From: Gemmatimonadaceae bacterium | Lineage (GTDB): Bacteria; Gemmatimonadota; Gemmatimonadetes; Gemmatimonadales; Gemmatimonadaceae | Assembly (NCBI GenBank): GCA_036003045.1 | Contig: DASYSS010000085.1 | Location: forward strand, 62,001-126,000 | Length of the DNA stretch: 64,000 bases | Direction of reading: 5' to 3' | Shown: positions 44,786 to 53,754 of the stretch, one piece after another | Numbering within the stretch: position 1 is the first letter of the stretch | Layout of the letters: each line of letters starts with the position of its first letter | Position numbers and translations under genes: made by a program | Notes under the pieces: generated by a model | Database searches by the model: none | What the model saw: the letters and a program-made list of their open reading frames with translations, nothing else | Told to the model about the DNA's origin: nothing

Positions 44786-45532
44786 ATGGTTCGCGCTCAA
44801 CTTCGCGAGCTGTACTGGAAAGTCGAGCGCTTGATCGTCCCGGGGCTCAAGTACTCGCAGGAGACGTACGAGGAAGAGCTCTTTCGAATCGTTCAGCCGG
44901 GAATGGTGTGGCTCGATCTGGGTTGCGGGCGCTCGCTCCTGCCGCCATGGCGCTCGGAGGGCGAGAGACGACTCACGGCTCGCGCGCGATCGTTGGTGGG
45001 AGTCGACCCGGACTTGGCCGCGCTTGGCGACAATCGTTCGCTCACCGACCGAGTCGCGGGAAACGCGTCGCGATTGCCGTTTCGCGATAGGATATTCGAT
45101 CTGGTCACCGCGAACATGGTCGTCGAACATCTGGCCGATCCCGTGAGTCAGTTTCGCGAGATCGCGAGGGTTCTGCGCCCCGGCGGACGGTTCGTCTTTC
45201 ACACGCCGAACGCGCGCGGATACGACACGCTCGCCGCGCGCATGATTCCCGAGTTTGCAAAAAAGGGAATGCTGCGGGTGCTCGAAGGCCGGCATCCCGA
45301 AGACGTCTATCCGACCTTCTATCGGGCGAACACTCCCCGTCAGGTCGAGTCGGCGTCCTCACAGGCCGGACTGCGCGTCGAGAGCATCAAGCTGTTCGTG
45401 AGCACGGCCGCCACCGCAAGTGTGCTCCCGCTCGCGATCGTCGAGTTGTTCTGGATTCGCCTGCTCATGACAGAGCCGCTGCGGGGCCTGCGGCCAAACT
45501 CGATCGTGATTCTGTCCAAGGCCGCCGACTGA
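44786..45532 (+). CDS. SAM-dependent methyltransferase, class I
   Basis: A 248-residue methyltransferase of the Methyltransf_11/23 type. The SAM-binding motif I is VWLDLGCGRS (41-50), motif II DLVTANMVVEHL, and motif III LRPGGRFVFHTPN. It probably methylates a sugar hydroxyl or carboxyl in the repeat unit. The C-terminal 25 residues contain a hydrophobic stretch (TAATASVLPLAIVELFWI) that could attach it to the membrane. Last gene of the CapK unit; converges with the SGNH gene over 14 bases. Confidence 0.85.
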   Translation: MVRAQLRELYWKVERLIVPGLKYSQETYEEELFRIVQPGMVWLDLGCGRSLLPPWRSEGERRLTARARSLVGVDPDLAALGDNRSLTDRVAGNASRLPFRDRIFDLVTANMVVEHLADPVSQFREIARVLRPGGRFVFHTPNARGYDTLAARMIPEFAKKGMLRVLEGRHPEDVYPTFYRANTPRQVESASSQAGLRVESIKLFVSTAATASVLPLAIVELFWIRLLMTEPLRGLRPNSIVILSKAAD

Positions 45533-45546
45533 ACTTCGCGCGAACG

Positions 45547-46656
45547 CTATTTCTGCTCGGCGGTCGCTAGCGGCGGTCGGACCTCGAGAACGACACGGGC
45601 GATCAGCCCGGCGACGCGCTTGGCGCCGAGCGGTGTGTAGTGAACTGCGTCGTCGAAGTTCTCCGCGTGTCCGTTGAGCGCCGGCGGGAGGTCGACGACC
45701 GCGAAGCTGTCGCGGCGTCCGAGACCGAGCACCGTGTCGCGCGCGGCCCACATGAAATCGAGCATCGCCTGGGGCGTCGCTCGCGCCGAGTATTGGCGCC
45801 ATGACGCCATCGTCGCGCTGTCGTTTACCGTGAGAGTGCGGCCGAACCGCATGGGGTACGCGGCCACGACGGGCTGCGCCCCAGCGGCACGAATCGCCGC
45901 GACCATCGAGTCGAGGTCGGCCCGATACGCGTTGAGGCGATCCGGGGGCAACGCGGCGAAGTACCAATCCGCCGAGCGATTCCCCGTCAGTTCCCGAAGG
46001 TGGTTTTGGACTCGCACTTCCTGGATGAAATCCGGGACGTGGAGGAACCAGTGCACACGTTCGGCGAATCGCGACTCGAGCTGGATCCGGCGGCCTGCCG
46101 CGGCGACCGGCTGCGGCGCGCGCGGCGGATTTGGGAGCGCCTTCACCGCCGGCATCGGGTTGTCGCCGGCGTACAGCGAGGGGCTCGTGACCACTACGAC
46201 GATGTCGGGGTGGTACCGCGAGGCCCAGGCCTTCCAGTACGGAATCAACGAGCGTAGCGTGGCGCCGACCATCGCGGCGTTGAGAACGCGATAACACCCG
46301 TGGGTCGCGAGCGTGTCCTGGAGCTGCGCCGGGAACTCATTCCCGGGAGCGCCCGAGCCGGTGCCGAACGTCTCGGACGCACCCAGCGTCATCACGCGAA
46401 CACACCCGGGCGGCGGAGACAGCGACGACTCGGGTGAGCGAAATCCCGCGCTGTTCAAGCGGAGCTCGCGATACCTCCCGTTCGGCGCGCCGTGCGTGCC
46501 GAGCGAGTCGTGGACGAGGAGGTCGTCGTAGCCCGGCGCGGCGAGCAACGGAATCCCGAGCCGCCAATAGTCATCGAGCCGCACGCCACCTTCGGCGAGA
46601 GCGCCAGCCACGCCGACGAGCAGGATGCCATACGTCAGCTGGCGCGCCAGCGACAT
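45547..46656 (-). CDS. SGNH/GDSL-like hydrolase, membrane-anchored
   Basis: A 369-residue protein with an N-terminal hydrophobic helix (about 5-22). The SGNH block I is LGASETFGTGS (Ser in GAS in place of GDS), and the C-terminal DAVHYTPLGAKRV holds the Asp and His of the triad. It starts 7 bases after the MBOAT gene, as AlgJ/AlgX-type partners do in alginate O-acetylation. It probably carries the acyl group from the MBOAT protein to the polymer in the periplasm, or removes it. Confidence 0.8.
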   Translation of the reverse strand: MSLARQLTYGILLVGVAGALAEGGVRLDDYWRLGIPLLAAPGYDDLLVHDSLGTHGAPNGRYRELRLNSAGFRSPESSLSPPPGCVRVMTLGASETFGTGSGAPGNEFPAQLQDTLATHGCYRVLNAAMVGATLRSLIPYWKAWASRYHPDIVVVVTSPSLYAGDNPMPAVKALPNPPRAPQPVAAAGRRIQLESRFAERVHWFLHVPDFIQEVRVQNHLRELTGNRSADWYFAALPPDRLNAYRADLDSMVAAIRAAGAQPVVAAYPMRFGRTLTVNDSATMASWRQYSARATPQAMLDFMWAARDTVLGLGRRDSFAVVDLPPALNGHAENFDDAVHYTPLGAKRVAGLIARVVLEVRPPLATAEQK

Positions 46657-46663
46657 CCGCGAT

Positions 46664-48079
46664 CTAGAAGGCGCGGTAGACAAAATCGCTCCCCGTTCCC
46701 GCGACGATGAACGCGACCGAGACGGCGACGGCCACCGCGACCCCGGCCGCCGCTCGGCGCCTGAGCTGGAAGCCCTCGACGAGCTCCGACGACGTCGGCC
46801 CCGCGAACGCCACGACACCGCCGAACGCGATCGGGAGCGCGATCAAGCGAATCGCCGCCGAGGGAATGGCGTTCAGCACCGTTCCGACTCCCAGGACTTC
46901 CGGCGCGTACACCAATCGTCCGGCGAGAGTGAGCGCGGTCGGCACGGACGGCGAGCGGAAAACGACCATCGTCAGGTTGATGAACAGAAACGTGACGATC
47001 GTCGCGGCGACGTCCGGCATCGGCCGCTTGAGCCGCTTCCAGTACTGATACGCGGCGATTCCCGCGCCCTGCAGCGTTCCCCAGAGGACGAACGTCCACG
47101 CCGGGCCGTGCCAGAATCCGGCGATCGTCATCGCCAGTAACGACGCCACGCATGCCTTGTGGACGGTGACCCTTCCCCGCCCCATGCTCCGGATGATCGG
47201 CGTGTAGAGGTACGTCGTGATGAAGTTCGACAGGCTGATGTGCCAGCGCTGCCAGTATTCGCTCATCGTGCGCGAACGGTACGGCGCGTTGAAGTTGTTC
47301 ACGAGGCGAATGCCGAGCAGCCTCGCCGCGCCGATCGCCAGATCCGAATATCCGCTGAAATCGAAGTACAGCTGGAACGTATAGGCGAGCGACGTGAGCC
47401 ACGCGCCCGCGATGGACAGCGTGGCGACGTTCGCGTATCCCGCGTCGGCGACGCGAGCGAACGAGTCCGCGATCACCGCCTTCTTGAACAGCCCGATGGC
47501 CATCAGCGCGATGCCGCGAGCGAGACGCTCGTCGCGTCCGTCCTGGCCGCCGATGTCGTTCAGCTGTCCCACAAAATGCTTCACGCGCTCCAACGGGCCG
47601 GCGGTGACGTTTGGAAAGAACGACGCGAACGTGAAATGGTCGAACGCCGAGCTCGCGGGAATGAGCCGTTCGTACGCGTCCACGAGGTACATCACCTGCG
47701 CGATCGTGAAGAAGCTGATGCCGAGCGGAAACGCCCAGTGCGCGACGCGGCCGCCGCCGAAGATTCCGACGATGAAGTTGGTGTACTTGGCGACGCAGAG
47801 GACGAGCACGTCCACCGTCAGGCCGAAGATCATGATGCGCTTGCGCGTCGGCTGCGCGTAGCGCGGCGACGACAGCGCGCGGCCCACTCCCCAATTGAAC
47901 GCCGCCGAGGCGAGCAACAGCGGGAGAAACCGAACCGACCCACCCGCGTAGAACACGAGCGACGCGCCGAGAATCCAGGCTTGCGCAGCTTTTGCCGAGA
48001 CGAAATCGCGCAACAAATGCGTCCCGATCACGACGATCGGGAGAAAACCGAAGAGAAACACGACGGAGACGAGCGACAT
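46664..48079 (-). CDS. MBOAT family membrane O-acyltransferase (AlgI/DltB-like)
   Basis: A 471-residue polytopic membrane protein with about eleven hydrophobic helices. Family motifs are FPNVTAGPLERVKHF, YFDFSGYSDLAIG, NFNAPYRSRTMSEYWQRWHI and FWHGPAWTF, where the last His (about 325) is the catalytic residue. It should transfer an acyl group from a carrier in the cytoplasm across the membrane to a polysaccharide. It is encoded directly after an acyl carrier protein and FkbH-like gene, which suggests the donor is an acyl-ACP rather than acetyl-CoA. Confidence 0.92.
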   Translation of the reverse strand: MSLVSVVFLFGFLPIVVIGTHLLRDFVSAKAAQAWILGASLVFYAGGSVRFLPLLLASAAFNWGVGRALSSPRYAQPTRKRIMIFGLTVDVLVLCVAKYTNFIVGIFGGGRVAHWAFPLGISFFTIAQVMYLVDAYERLIPASSAFDHFTFASFFPNVTAGPLERVKHFVGQLNDIGGQDGRDERLARGIALMAIGLFKKAVIADSFARVADAGYANVATLSIAGAWLTSLAYTFQLYFDFSGYSDLAIGAARLLGIRLVNNFNAPYRSRTMSEYWQRWHISLSNFITTYLYTPIIRSMGRGRVTVHKACVASLLAMTIAGFWHGPAWTFVLWGTLQGAGIAAYQYWKRLKRPMPDVAATIVTFLFINLTMVVFRSPSVPTALTLAGRLVYAPEVLGVGTVLNAIPSAAIRLIALPIAFGGVVAFAGPTSSELVEGFQLRRRAAAGVAVAVAVSVAFIVAGTGSDFVYRAF

Positions 48080-48134
48080 CAGCGTGTGTCCCCGGCCCGC
48101 GACTCATGCTCGCGCGTCTGCCGGCCGCGGCGCA

Positions 48135-48374
48135 TCAGGCGCTGATCTTCCTCTCGATGAGGTCGACCATGTCGCCCACGTTCTTCAACGTCTCGAGCTC
48201 GCCGAGCGCGAAGCGGATTCCGAACTCGCGCTCCGTTTCGGCGACCAGCGTGATGTGCGCGAGCGAGTCCCAGCCCGGCACGTTCAGGCCGCTCGACGCC
48301 CGCGTAACGGTGAGCGACGGGTTGTCGAGCACATCGCGGAACAACGGCTGCAGCCGATCAAGTATGTCCGGCAC
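48135..48374 (-). CDS. Acyl carrier protein
   Basis: A 79-residue carrier protein with the phosphopantetheine attachment site GWDSL (Ser37) and ACP-like helices (ETEREFGIRFALGELETLKNV, split over 46-66). The GTG at 48374 is supported by a strong purine-rich Shine-Dalgarno on the minus strand (GGAGGAGG within 48385-48396), about 8 bases upstream; an ATG at 48404 would start before that site. The 5' end overlaps the FkbH gene by 17 bases. It is a dedicated ACP for the neighbouring FkbH and MBOAT enzymes, not the fatty acid ACP. Confidence 0.88.
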   Translation of the reverse strand: MPDILDRLQPLFRDVLDNPSLTVTRASSGLNVPGWDSLAHITLVAETEREFGIRFALGELETLKNVGDMVDLIERKISA

Positions 48375-50166
48375 CGGTCTTCTCCCCTCCTCCTCCGTTC
48401 GCATGACGGATGTGGCGGTTGCGCGGCGAGTACTCCCGTTCCCCGGCCAGCTCGAGACACCACGACGTTCGTTCCGGCCCGTCGTCGGTCAGTTGCGTGA
48501 AGCCAAGCTTTGAATAGTGTTCGGCGACCATGCCGTTTCGCGCCGTGGGAATGTAGTAGCCGACGATTCTATCGACGCCGGCCTGCCGCGCGCGCAACAC
48601 CAGCGCGTCGAGCATCGCGTCCTCCATCCCGCGCTTCAGGACGCGGCAGCTCATGAGCCACAGATCGACGTGCAGCGTTCGATCGTCACGACGCCCAATG
48701 ACGACGGAAACCAGCCCGTTGTCGCCGAAGACGTCGGTGAGGCGTCCGTACAGCGTGATGTACTCCGGGTCCGCGGCCACCGCTTCCATCTCCGCCTTCG
48801 TATAGCGCCGCGTCGTGAGGTTGAACTGGTTGGTCTTGTTGGTGAGCTGCGTGATTCGGTCGAGGTACACTGGCGAGAACGCGTCGATCTCGCCGACCAT
48901 TCCGAGCGACGCGAGATACGCGTCGTAGTCCTCGAACTTCTGGGCAAGCGCCTCGCGTTCGGCGTTCTGCGCGTAGAGCGCCGTGCGCTGGGCGTCCTCG
49001 GCGGACAGCGAGATCGTCTCGAAGTAACGAGCCGCGTCGATGATCGCGGGGTACCGGCATACGTCGTCGCCGACGTTGGGAACGGCGACCATCGGCAACT
49101 GCGCCTCGACCAGGTGGCGCTCGGCCGGGTTGTCGTCGACGAACACGAAGCTGTCGAGCCCGAGGTTCAACTGGCGCGCGATCGCCTCGATGTTCTGGTG
49201 TTTCGGCTCCCAGTTCGCGACGAACGCCGCGAAATCGCCGATGCGCAGCACGCTGTCTGGGTGCGAGAATCCGCGGCGCGCCATCGCGTCATCGTTCTTC
49301 GAGCACACGGCGAGCAAAACACCGCGGTCCTTGAGACGCCGCGCATACTCCTGGAACGCGGTGTACGCTTCGCCGCGAGGCGTCTCTCGGCCGATCACGA
49401 TCTTGTCCGGACCGTCGTCACCGATCACGCCGCCCCACATCGTGTTGTCGAGGTCGAGGACGAGCACCTTCCGACTCCGGCCGCGCGCCGCCGCGATGAG
49501 CGACGCGAGCGAGTGACCCGTCACGACATCCGCCTCGGGCGACGTCGGAATCTTGTACGAGTACCAACGATCCGGAGCGTGCCAGGCGACGCCGCTCGTG
49601 GCGGCGAGAGACGCGGCGTCGTGCAACAGGAGGCGCGAGTTGATGCGCGCGGCCCGAACAAGCTCCCGGTTGAGCCTTGCGACAAAGTGCGACGCCCCGG
49701 CGAACGATGATGCATCGAGATGCCCCAGCGGCCGCAGAGCAGGGGTCTCGAAGGTGTTCATGATGATTTGGCACGGCAGCGCGGACCACACCGCGCCCCA
49801 CACGGCGGCAAAGTGATCCAGGCGCGAACGTACGGCCGCCTCCAGCTCCTCCTCGTTCGCCGCGTTCGGGACCTGCAGGTTCACCGACGTGAGGTGCAGG
49901 TACACCAAATCGGGCGCGAATTCGACGAGCGCGCTCGAGTCGAGAACCGTGTCCTCGAAGTATTTGTTGTACTCGGACTGATAAATGACCGGCTTGATCC
50001 CGCGGTCGAGCAAAAAGAGCTCGAGCCACGACGCGAGTTCCTGCGTCGTCGGACCGCCCAGCATCGCGATCCTGACCGGCGCCAATCCGGCCTGCTCGGC
50101 GCGGGCTCGGGTCAGGCTCCGGCGCTTTCGGAACAACAACGGAAAATCGTGCGGAAAGGCGAGCAT
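48358..50166 (-). CDS. FkbH-like HAD-IIIC family protein
   Basis: A 602-residue three-part protein: an N-terminal SGNH-like part (about 30-215), a HAD domain (about 232-370) with VLDLDNTMWGG (Asp238 and Asp240), CSKND (288-292), Lys322 and VFVDDNPAER (341-350), and a C-terminal GNAT-like part (about 440-590). FkbH proteins take 1,3-bisphosphoglycerate, remove a phosphate and load the glyceryl group on an ACP. Next to a dedicated ACP and an MBOAT protein, it suggests glyceryl-derived acyl decoration of the polymer. The ATG at 50166 faces the GT4 gene across 185 bases. Confidence 0.9.
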   Translation of the reverse strand: MLAFPHDFPLLFRKRRSLTRARAEQAGLAPVRIAMLGGPTTQELASWLELFLLDRGIKPVIYQSEYNKYFEDTVLDSSALVEFAPDLVYLHLTSVNLQVPNAANEEELEAAVRSRLDHFAAVWGAVWSALPCQIIMNTFETPALRPLGHLDASSFAGASHFVARLNRELVRAARINSRLLLHDAASLAATSGVAWHAPDRWYSYKIPTSPEADVVTGHSLASLIAAARGRSRKVLVLDLDNTMWGGVIGDDGPDKIVIGRETPRGEAYTAFQEYARRLKDRGVLLAVCSKNDDAMARRGFSHPDSVLRIGDFAAFVANWEPKHQNIEAIARQLNLGLDSFVFVDDNPAERHLVEAQLPMVAVPNVGDDVCRYPAIIDAARYFETISLSAEDAQRTALYAQNAEREALAQKFEDYDAYLASLGMVGEIDAFSPVYLDRITQLTNKTNQFNLTTRRYTKAEMEAVAADPEYITLYGRLTDVFGDNGLVSVVIGRRDDRTLHVDLWLMSCRVLKRGMEDAMLDALVLRARQAGVDRIVGYYIPTARNGMVAEHYSKLGFTQLTDDGPERTSWCLELAGEREYSPRNRHIRHANGGGGEKTGAGHT

Positions 50167-50240
50167 CTACGTCCCCACCCTGACAGGTACGATGCGATGG
50201 TCTCGGAAAGTATCGGCTGTCACCGATCGAGGAAATCGCA

Positions 50241-50261
50241 AGGAGCAGAGCATTTGCTCCT
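50241..50261. promoter_or_regulatory. Dyad in the FkbH/GT4 divergent region
   Basis: AGGAGCA and TGCTCCT form a perfect 7-bp inverted repeat around GAGCATT, midway between the two divergent genes. It may be an operator or a transcript hairpin; nothing else supports either. Confidence 0.3.
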
Positions 50262-50351
50262 GTCTCTGCCCTAGGTGAACTTTTGTCCGGCGCGACCCGC
50301 TACTGGACGTTCGAGGACGCATTCCCACGATCCAACGACCGTGACCCCGAC

Positions 50352-51581
50352 GTGACACAGGCTCATCCGCCCCGCCCCAAGCCGACGTACGCCCTCGTGC
50401 TGCCTTGGGACCCGACCGGCCCAGGCGGCGTCAACCAGGTCGTTGTCAATCTGTACCGGCAGATCGCGGAGGCTGGGGAATTCGAGCCGCTCTTGATCGT
50501 GAATCGATGGTCGGCGCGCCGGCCAATCGAGACGATGGTCGACGGCCGTCGAACGATATACATCCGCTCACCGTGGGCCGAAGGGGCCCGCTGGGGCTTC
50601 GTCAAATGGCTCGTGAGCGCGCCCCGCCACCTCGCGGACATGTGGCGAATCGCTCGCCGAAACCGCGTCGTCGCTTTCAACGCGCATTATCCGTCGCTCG
50701 GTGCGTTTGGCATCGCGCTCCTTCGATGGGCGAAGCTCTTTCGAGGCTCGCTGATCCTGTCCTTTCATGGAATGGACATTACGGAAATACGAGCCGGCCG
50801 CGGGCTGGAGCCGCGGGCCTGGCGCTTCGTTTTCGACCGCGCCACGGCGATGGTGGCTTGTTCGCGCGCGTTCGGTGAGGAGGTGAAGGCCCTCACTGGA
50901 ACCGAGGCCGTCGTCGTGCACAATGGGCTCGACGTCGATCACTTCGTTCAATCGGTGGATCGAAGCCCCGACCCACTGGCGCCGGTCGGCGATCGCCGGT
51001 TCGTGCTGGGCGTCGCGACCTTCGAACGAAAAAAGGGTCTCGACGTTCTGGTGCGCGCGTTCGCCGACGTAAGGCGATCGAGCCCCGGCGTCGCCCTCGT
51101 CCTGGTTGGACGTCCCGCGGAGGCGACGGCGGAGCTTCGATCGCTCACGTCGACGCTCGGACTCGACAACGACGTGTTCTTCTTCGAGAACGTGCCGCAT
51201 GCGCAGGTCTCGCGATTCTTCGAGCGCGCCGCCGTCTTCTGTCTCCCGTCTCGCGCGGAACCGTTCGGGATCGTGATCTTGGAGGCGGGGGCGTTCAACG
51301 TTCCCGTGGTCGCGACGCGCGTCGGTGGTATTCCGGAGATTCTGGACGATGGCGAGACGGGCATCCTGGTTCCTCCGGACGACCCGTCAGCGCTGGCCGC
51401 GGCCCTAGCGCGTGTCCTGTCGGACCGCGAACTCGCCGGCAGGGCCGGCCGAAGACTCCACGAACGCGTGCGCTCCGACTTCTCGTGGAGGCGGGCCTAC
51501 GAAGCGTATCGGAGCCTCGCTCCGCATCCACCCGAAGGTCCCGCCCTCACAAGCGGCGCTACTTCGTCGTCCACCACTTGA
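50352..51581 (+). CDS. Glycosyltransferase, family 4
   Basis: A 409-residue GT-B enzyme. The acceptor domain has VLPWDPTGPGGVNQVVVNL with the glycine loop, then LSFHGMDITEI; the donor domain has GVATFERKKGLDVLV and the EX7E motif in SRAEPFGIVILEAGAFNVPV. It stands alone as a plus-strand gene between minus-strand units. The GTG at 50352 fits the start of the homologous sequence; an upstream TTG at 50283 would add 23 residues. The end overlaps the convergent lipoprotein gene by 23 bases. Confidence 0.85.
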   Translation: MTQAHPPRPKPTYALVLPWDPTGPGGVNQVVVNLYRQIAEAGEFEPLLIVNRWSARRPIETMVDGRRTIYIRSPWAEGARWGFVKWLVSAPRHLADMWRIARRNRVVAFNAHYPSLGAFGIALLRWAKLFRGSLILSFHGMDITEIRAGRGLEPRAWRFVFDRATAMVACSRAFGEEVKALTGTEAVVVHNGLDVDHFVQSVDRSPDPLAPVGDRRFVLGVATFERKKGLDVLVRAFADVRRSSPGVALVLVGRPAEATAELRSLTSTLGLDNDVFFFENVPHAQVSRFFERAAVFCLPSRAEPFGIVILEAGAFNVPVVATRVGGIPEILDDGETGILVPPDDPSALAAALARVLSDRELAGRAGRRLHERVRSDFSWRRAYEAYRSLAPHPPEGPALTSGATSSSTT

Positions 51582-53457
51582 AGTCGTCGATCGCGATCGA
51601 GAAGGTGATGCCGCTGGCGTCGGTGCGAGGCCCGCCCCATTCGACGACGCCGACACCGGTCGACGTGGAATTGAGACCATCGAGCTCCGTAACATCGCAC
51701 CACGGTTTCCAGCCACCCGTCGGCTTCACACCGCAAGCACTGCGTTCGAGGTTGTTCGTCAACTGGCCGTCGATCCAGAGGCGCGCGATTCCGTCCCGCG
51801 CGCCGGGCGCGCTATTCGGCTTGAACTGGATCGTCCAGCGATGCCACTGGCCGTCTGCGTACTGGCCGAAATACGGACCCGCCGGCGAGTCCGACTCGCA
51901 ACCGATCTGCTGCACGTCGTTGGCGGCGATCATCGTGTAGCTCGGACCGTAGATCGGACAGGTGCCCGAATGCGAGTGGGTGTTGAACTGGAGGCGGTTG
52001 TTGCCGTGCCAGAGCATGATGTTCTTGATCTGGACGATCGCCGACCAATTTCCGCCGGCGTCCTTCGTGGTGAGCGAGTAGCCGGCGTCCGGCGTCCACT
52101 TCGCCCAGTACTGCACGAACACCGTCTTCTGGCCGACGACCGGCACAGAGCCATTGGTCGTCACCACGCCGTGCGATTCTTGAGAGATGCCGTCGTAGTG
52201 GAACGACACGCCGTTGCCGGAACGGCCGGGGACGATCTGCACGCCGTTGTCGACGCCGGGGCCCCCGTTCGTTGAGAACGTGGTGCAGTAGTACCACGAG
52301 TGGTCGATGACCCGGTGCGGCACTTCCTTGGATCCGCACGCCGGATGAAGCATCGCGTTGGTGTACGAGTCGAAGTTTTCGTCGAACAGCATCGTCTGCT
52401 GCGTCGCGTCGAAGACCGGCTCGGCGACCAGCTGCGGGGAGCTCGTCGGCGGCGGAGTGACCGGTGGCGTAGCCACGGGGGGGGCGGTCACGGTAAACGA
52501 CGCGGTGCCGCTCACGCCGTCGATCACGCCTTGAATCGCCGCCGAACCGCCACTTCGCGCCGTTACGATGCCTTCACTCGACACGGTTGCCACCGCGGTG
52601 TTGAGCGACGTCCATGCCGCCGTTTTGCCGGCGAGGGCGTTCCCCTTCGCGTCCTTCGCTACGGCATGAGCGGCCGAGCTGTGTCCCGGGGCAATGCCCG
52701 TGGAATCGAGTGTTATGACCACCGACGCCGTTGCGGGAGCCGCAGGCGGCGGATTGGCCGGCGTCGGTGTTTTCGGCGGCTGCTGCGAGGGAGGAATCGG
52801 CTCGATCGGGGACCCTGGCGGCGCCTCCGGAGTGACGCGCACCAAGGTGCTGTCGCTCTGGCCGTCGATGATCAGGACGATGGCAACTTGACCGAGCGCC
52901 TTGGCTCGAATCAGCCCTGAGGGGTCCACACTGGCGACCGTGGAGTCGCGAGAGACCCATTGAATCGGCGTTTCTCGGAGATCGGTGATCTCGTCGCCCG
53001 CAGGATCGATGACATGATAGGCCAGCCCCATCGCGCCGCCGAGCGCCAGAGGCGTGAAGCTCGCGACCATGTGAATCGCGCGAACCGCGGCGTGTACGAT
53101 CACCAGGGTCGTGTCCACGTGCCCATGCAGGTGAAGTATGACGTTCGCGCGTCCCGGAGCCAAGGCCGACGTCAGACCAGTGCTCGAGACGGAAGCAACT
53201 TGTGGATTATCGCTCACCCAGGTCGGCGCACTGCCTAGCGCGGCAACGCCAATCTGGTGTCTTTGACCCACGGCGACGGTGACCGTGTGCTGAAGTTTCG
53301 ACCACACGACGGAATCCTGCGGATCAGACACCGCGTCGCAGCCCGACAGTGTGAGTGCGGTCACAGAGGCGAGCGAGACGATGCGGACTCCGCGGCGAAT
53401 CCAAGTGGCAGTCGTGCGTGACGGCGCGACATTGCGCCATGGCGCGCAACGCTCCAT
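51559..53457 (-). CDS. Lipoprotein with three Big repeats and a C-terminal lectin/lyase-like domain
   Basis: A 632-residue exported protein. A basic N-terminus leads to VTALTLSGCDA, a lipobox. Three Big (Ig-like) repeats span about 45-330, with a proline-rich linker between the second and third. The last 288 residues are one domain opening LFDENFDSYTNAMLHPACG and containing GQWHRWTIQFKPNS and RLWIDGQLTNN, which reminds me of concanavalin-like folds of polysaccharide lyases and LamG proteins; this fold is a guess. That domain is nearly identical to the one in the next gene upstream. The ATG at 53457 gives a lipoprotein signal of usual length. Confidence 0.8.
   Translation of the reverse strand: MERCAPWRNVAPSRTTATWIRRGVRIVSLASVTALTLSGCDAVSDPQDSVVWSKLQHTVTVAVGQRHQIGVAALGSAPTWVSDNPQVASVSSTGLTSALAPGRANVILHLHGHVDTTLVIVHAAVRAIHMVASFTPLALGGAMGLAYHVIDPAGDEITDLRETPIQWVSRDSTVASVDPSGLIRAKALGQVAIVLIIDGQSDSTLVRVTPEAPPGSPIEPIPPSQQPPKTPTPANPPPAAPATASVVITLDSTGIAPGHSSAAHAVAKDAKGNALAGKTAAWTSLNTAVATVSSEGIVTARSGGSAAIQGVIDGVSGTASFTVTAPPVATPPVTPPPTSSPQLVAEPVFDATQQTMLFDENFDSYTNAMLHPACGSKEVPHRVIDHSWYYCTTFSTNGGPGVDNGVQIVPGRSGNGVSFHYDGISQESHGVVTTNGSVPVVGQKTVFVQYWAKWTPDAGYSLTTKDAGGNWSAIVQIKNIMLWHGNNRLQFNTHSHSGTCPIYGPSYTMIAANDVQQIGCESDSPAGPYFGQYADGQWHRWTIQFKPNSAPGARDGIARLWIDGQLTNNLERSACGVKPTGGWKPWCDVTELDGLNSTSTGVGVVEWGGPRTDASGITFSIAIDDFKWWTTK
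51562..52425 (-). repeat. 864-bp direct repeat, copy A (C-terminal domain)
   Basis: This stretch aligns with 53758-54621 at a constant offset of 2196 bases, with no insertions or deletions and only scattered substitutions. It encodes the shared 288-residue domain. At the protein level I count roughly 20 substitutions. Confidence 0.9.
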
Positions 53458-53754
53458 GAGAGACGAGCTCCGAGTTTTTTGGTTTGGGGTTTCTGGCGGG
53501 TCACGCGGACGCCGAGACAACGCCTGCGGGCGAATCGCGCAACTAGAATTGGACTGCGGGTCTTTCCAAGGCCAGCAACTGATGGGCAGTGCGCCCAGAT
53601 GTCGCGCCTAAATAGCCTCGCATCCCGAGCCCGTCAGTGGCGCTCGTCACACATCACGAAAAAGCCCGCGATTCTTTTCGCGGGCTTTTCGTGATGTGCT
53701 CTATTTAGCAGGCTCTAATCGCGGCCCGCGGCGGTTCTTGGCCGCGACCCAATC
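53458..53754. other. Gap between the two Big-repeat lipoprotein genes
   Basis: About 300 bases holding the terminator of the upstream gene (53651-53697) and, closer to 53457, the promoter and leader of the shorter lipoprotein gene. I looked for the riboswitch motif found before the longer gene and did not find it here. Confidence 0.4.
53651..53697. terminator. Bidirectional rho-independent terminator
   Basis: ACATCACGAAAAAGCCCGCG and CGCGGGCTTTTCGTGATGT pair over 19 bp with one extra A, around an 8-base loop. Both strands have T-rich flanks inside the stem. It lies 58 bases past the stop of the longer lipoprotein gene, separating its transcript from the next gene. Confidence 0.85.

Noticed and set aside
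53458-53650. A riboswitch before the shorter Big-repeat lipoprotein
   Set aside because: The GEMM core elements cannot be found on the minus strand, although the downstream proteins are related.
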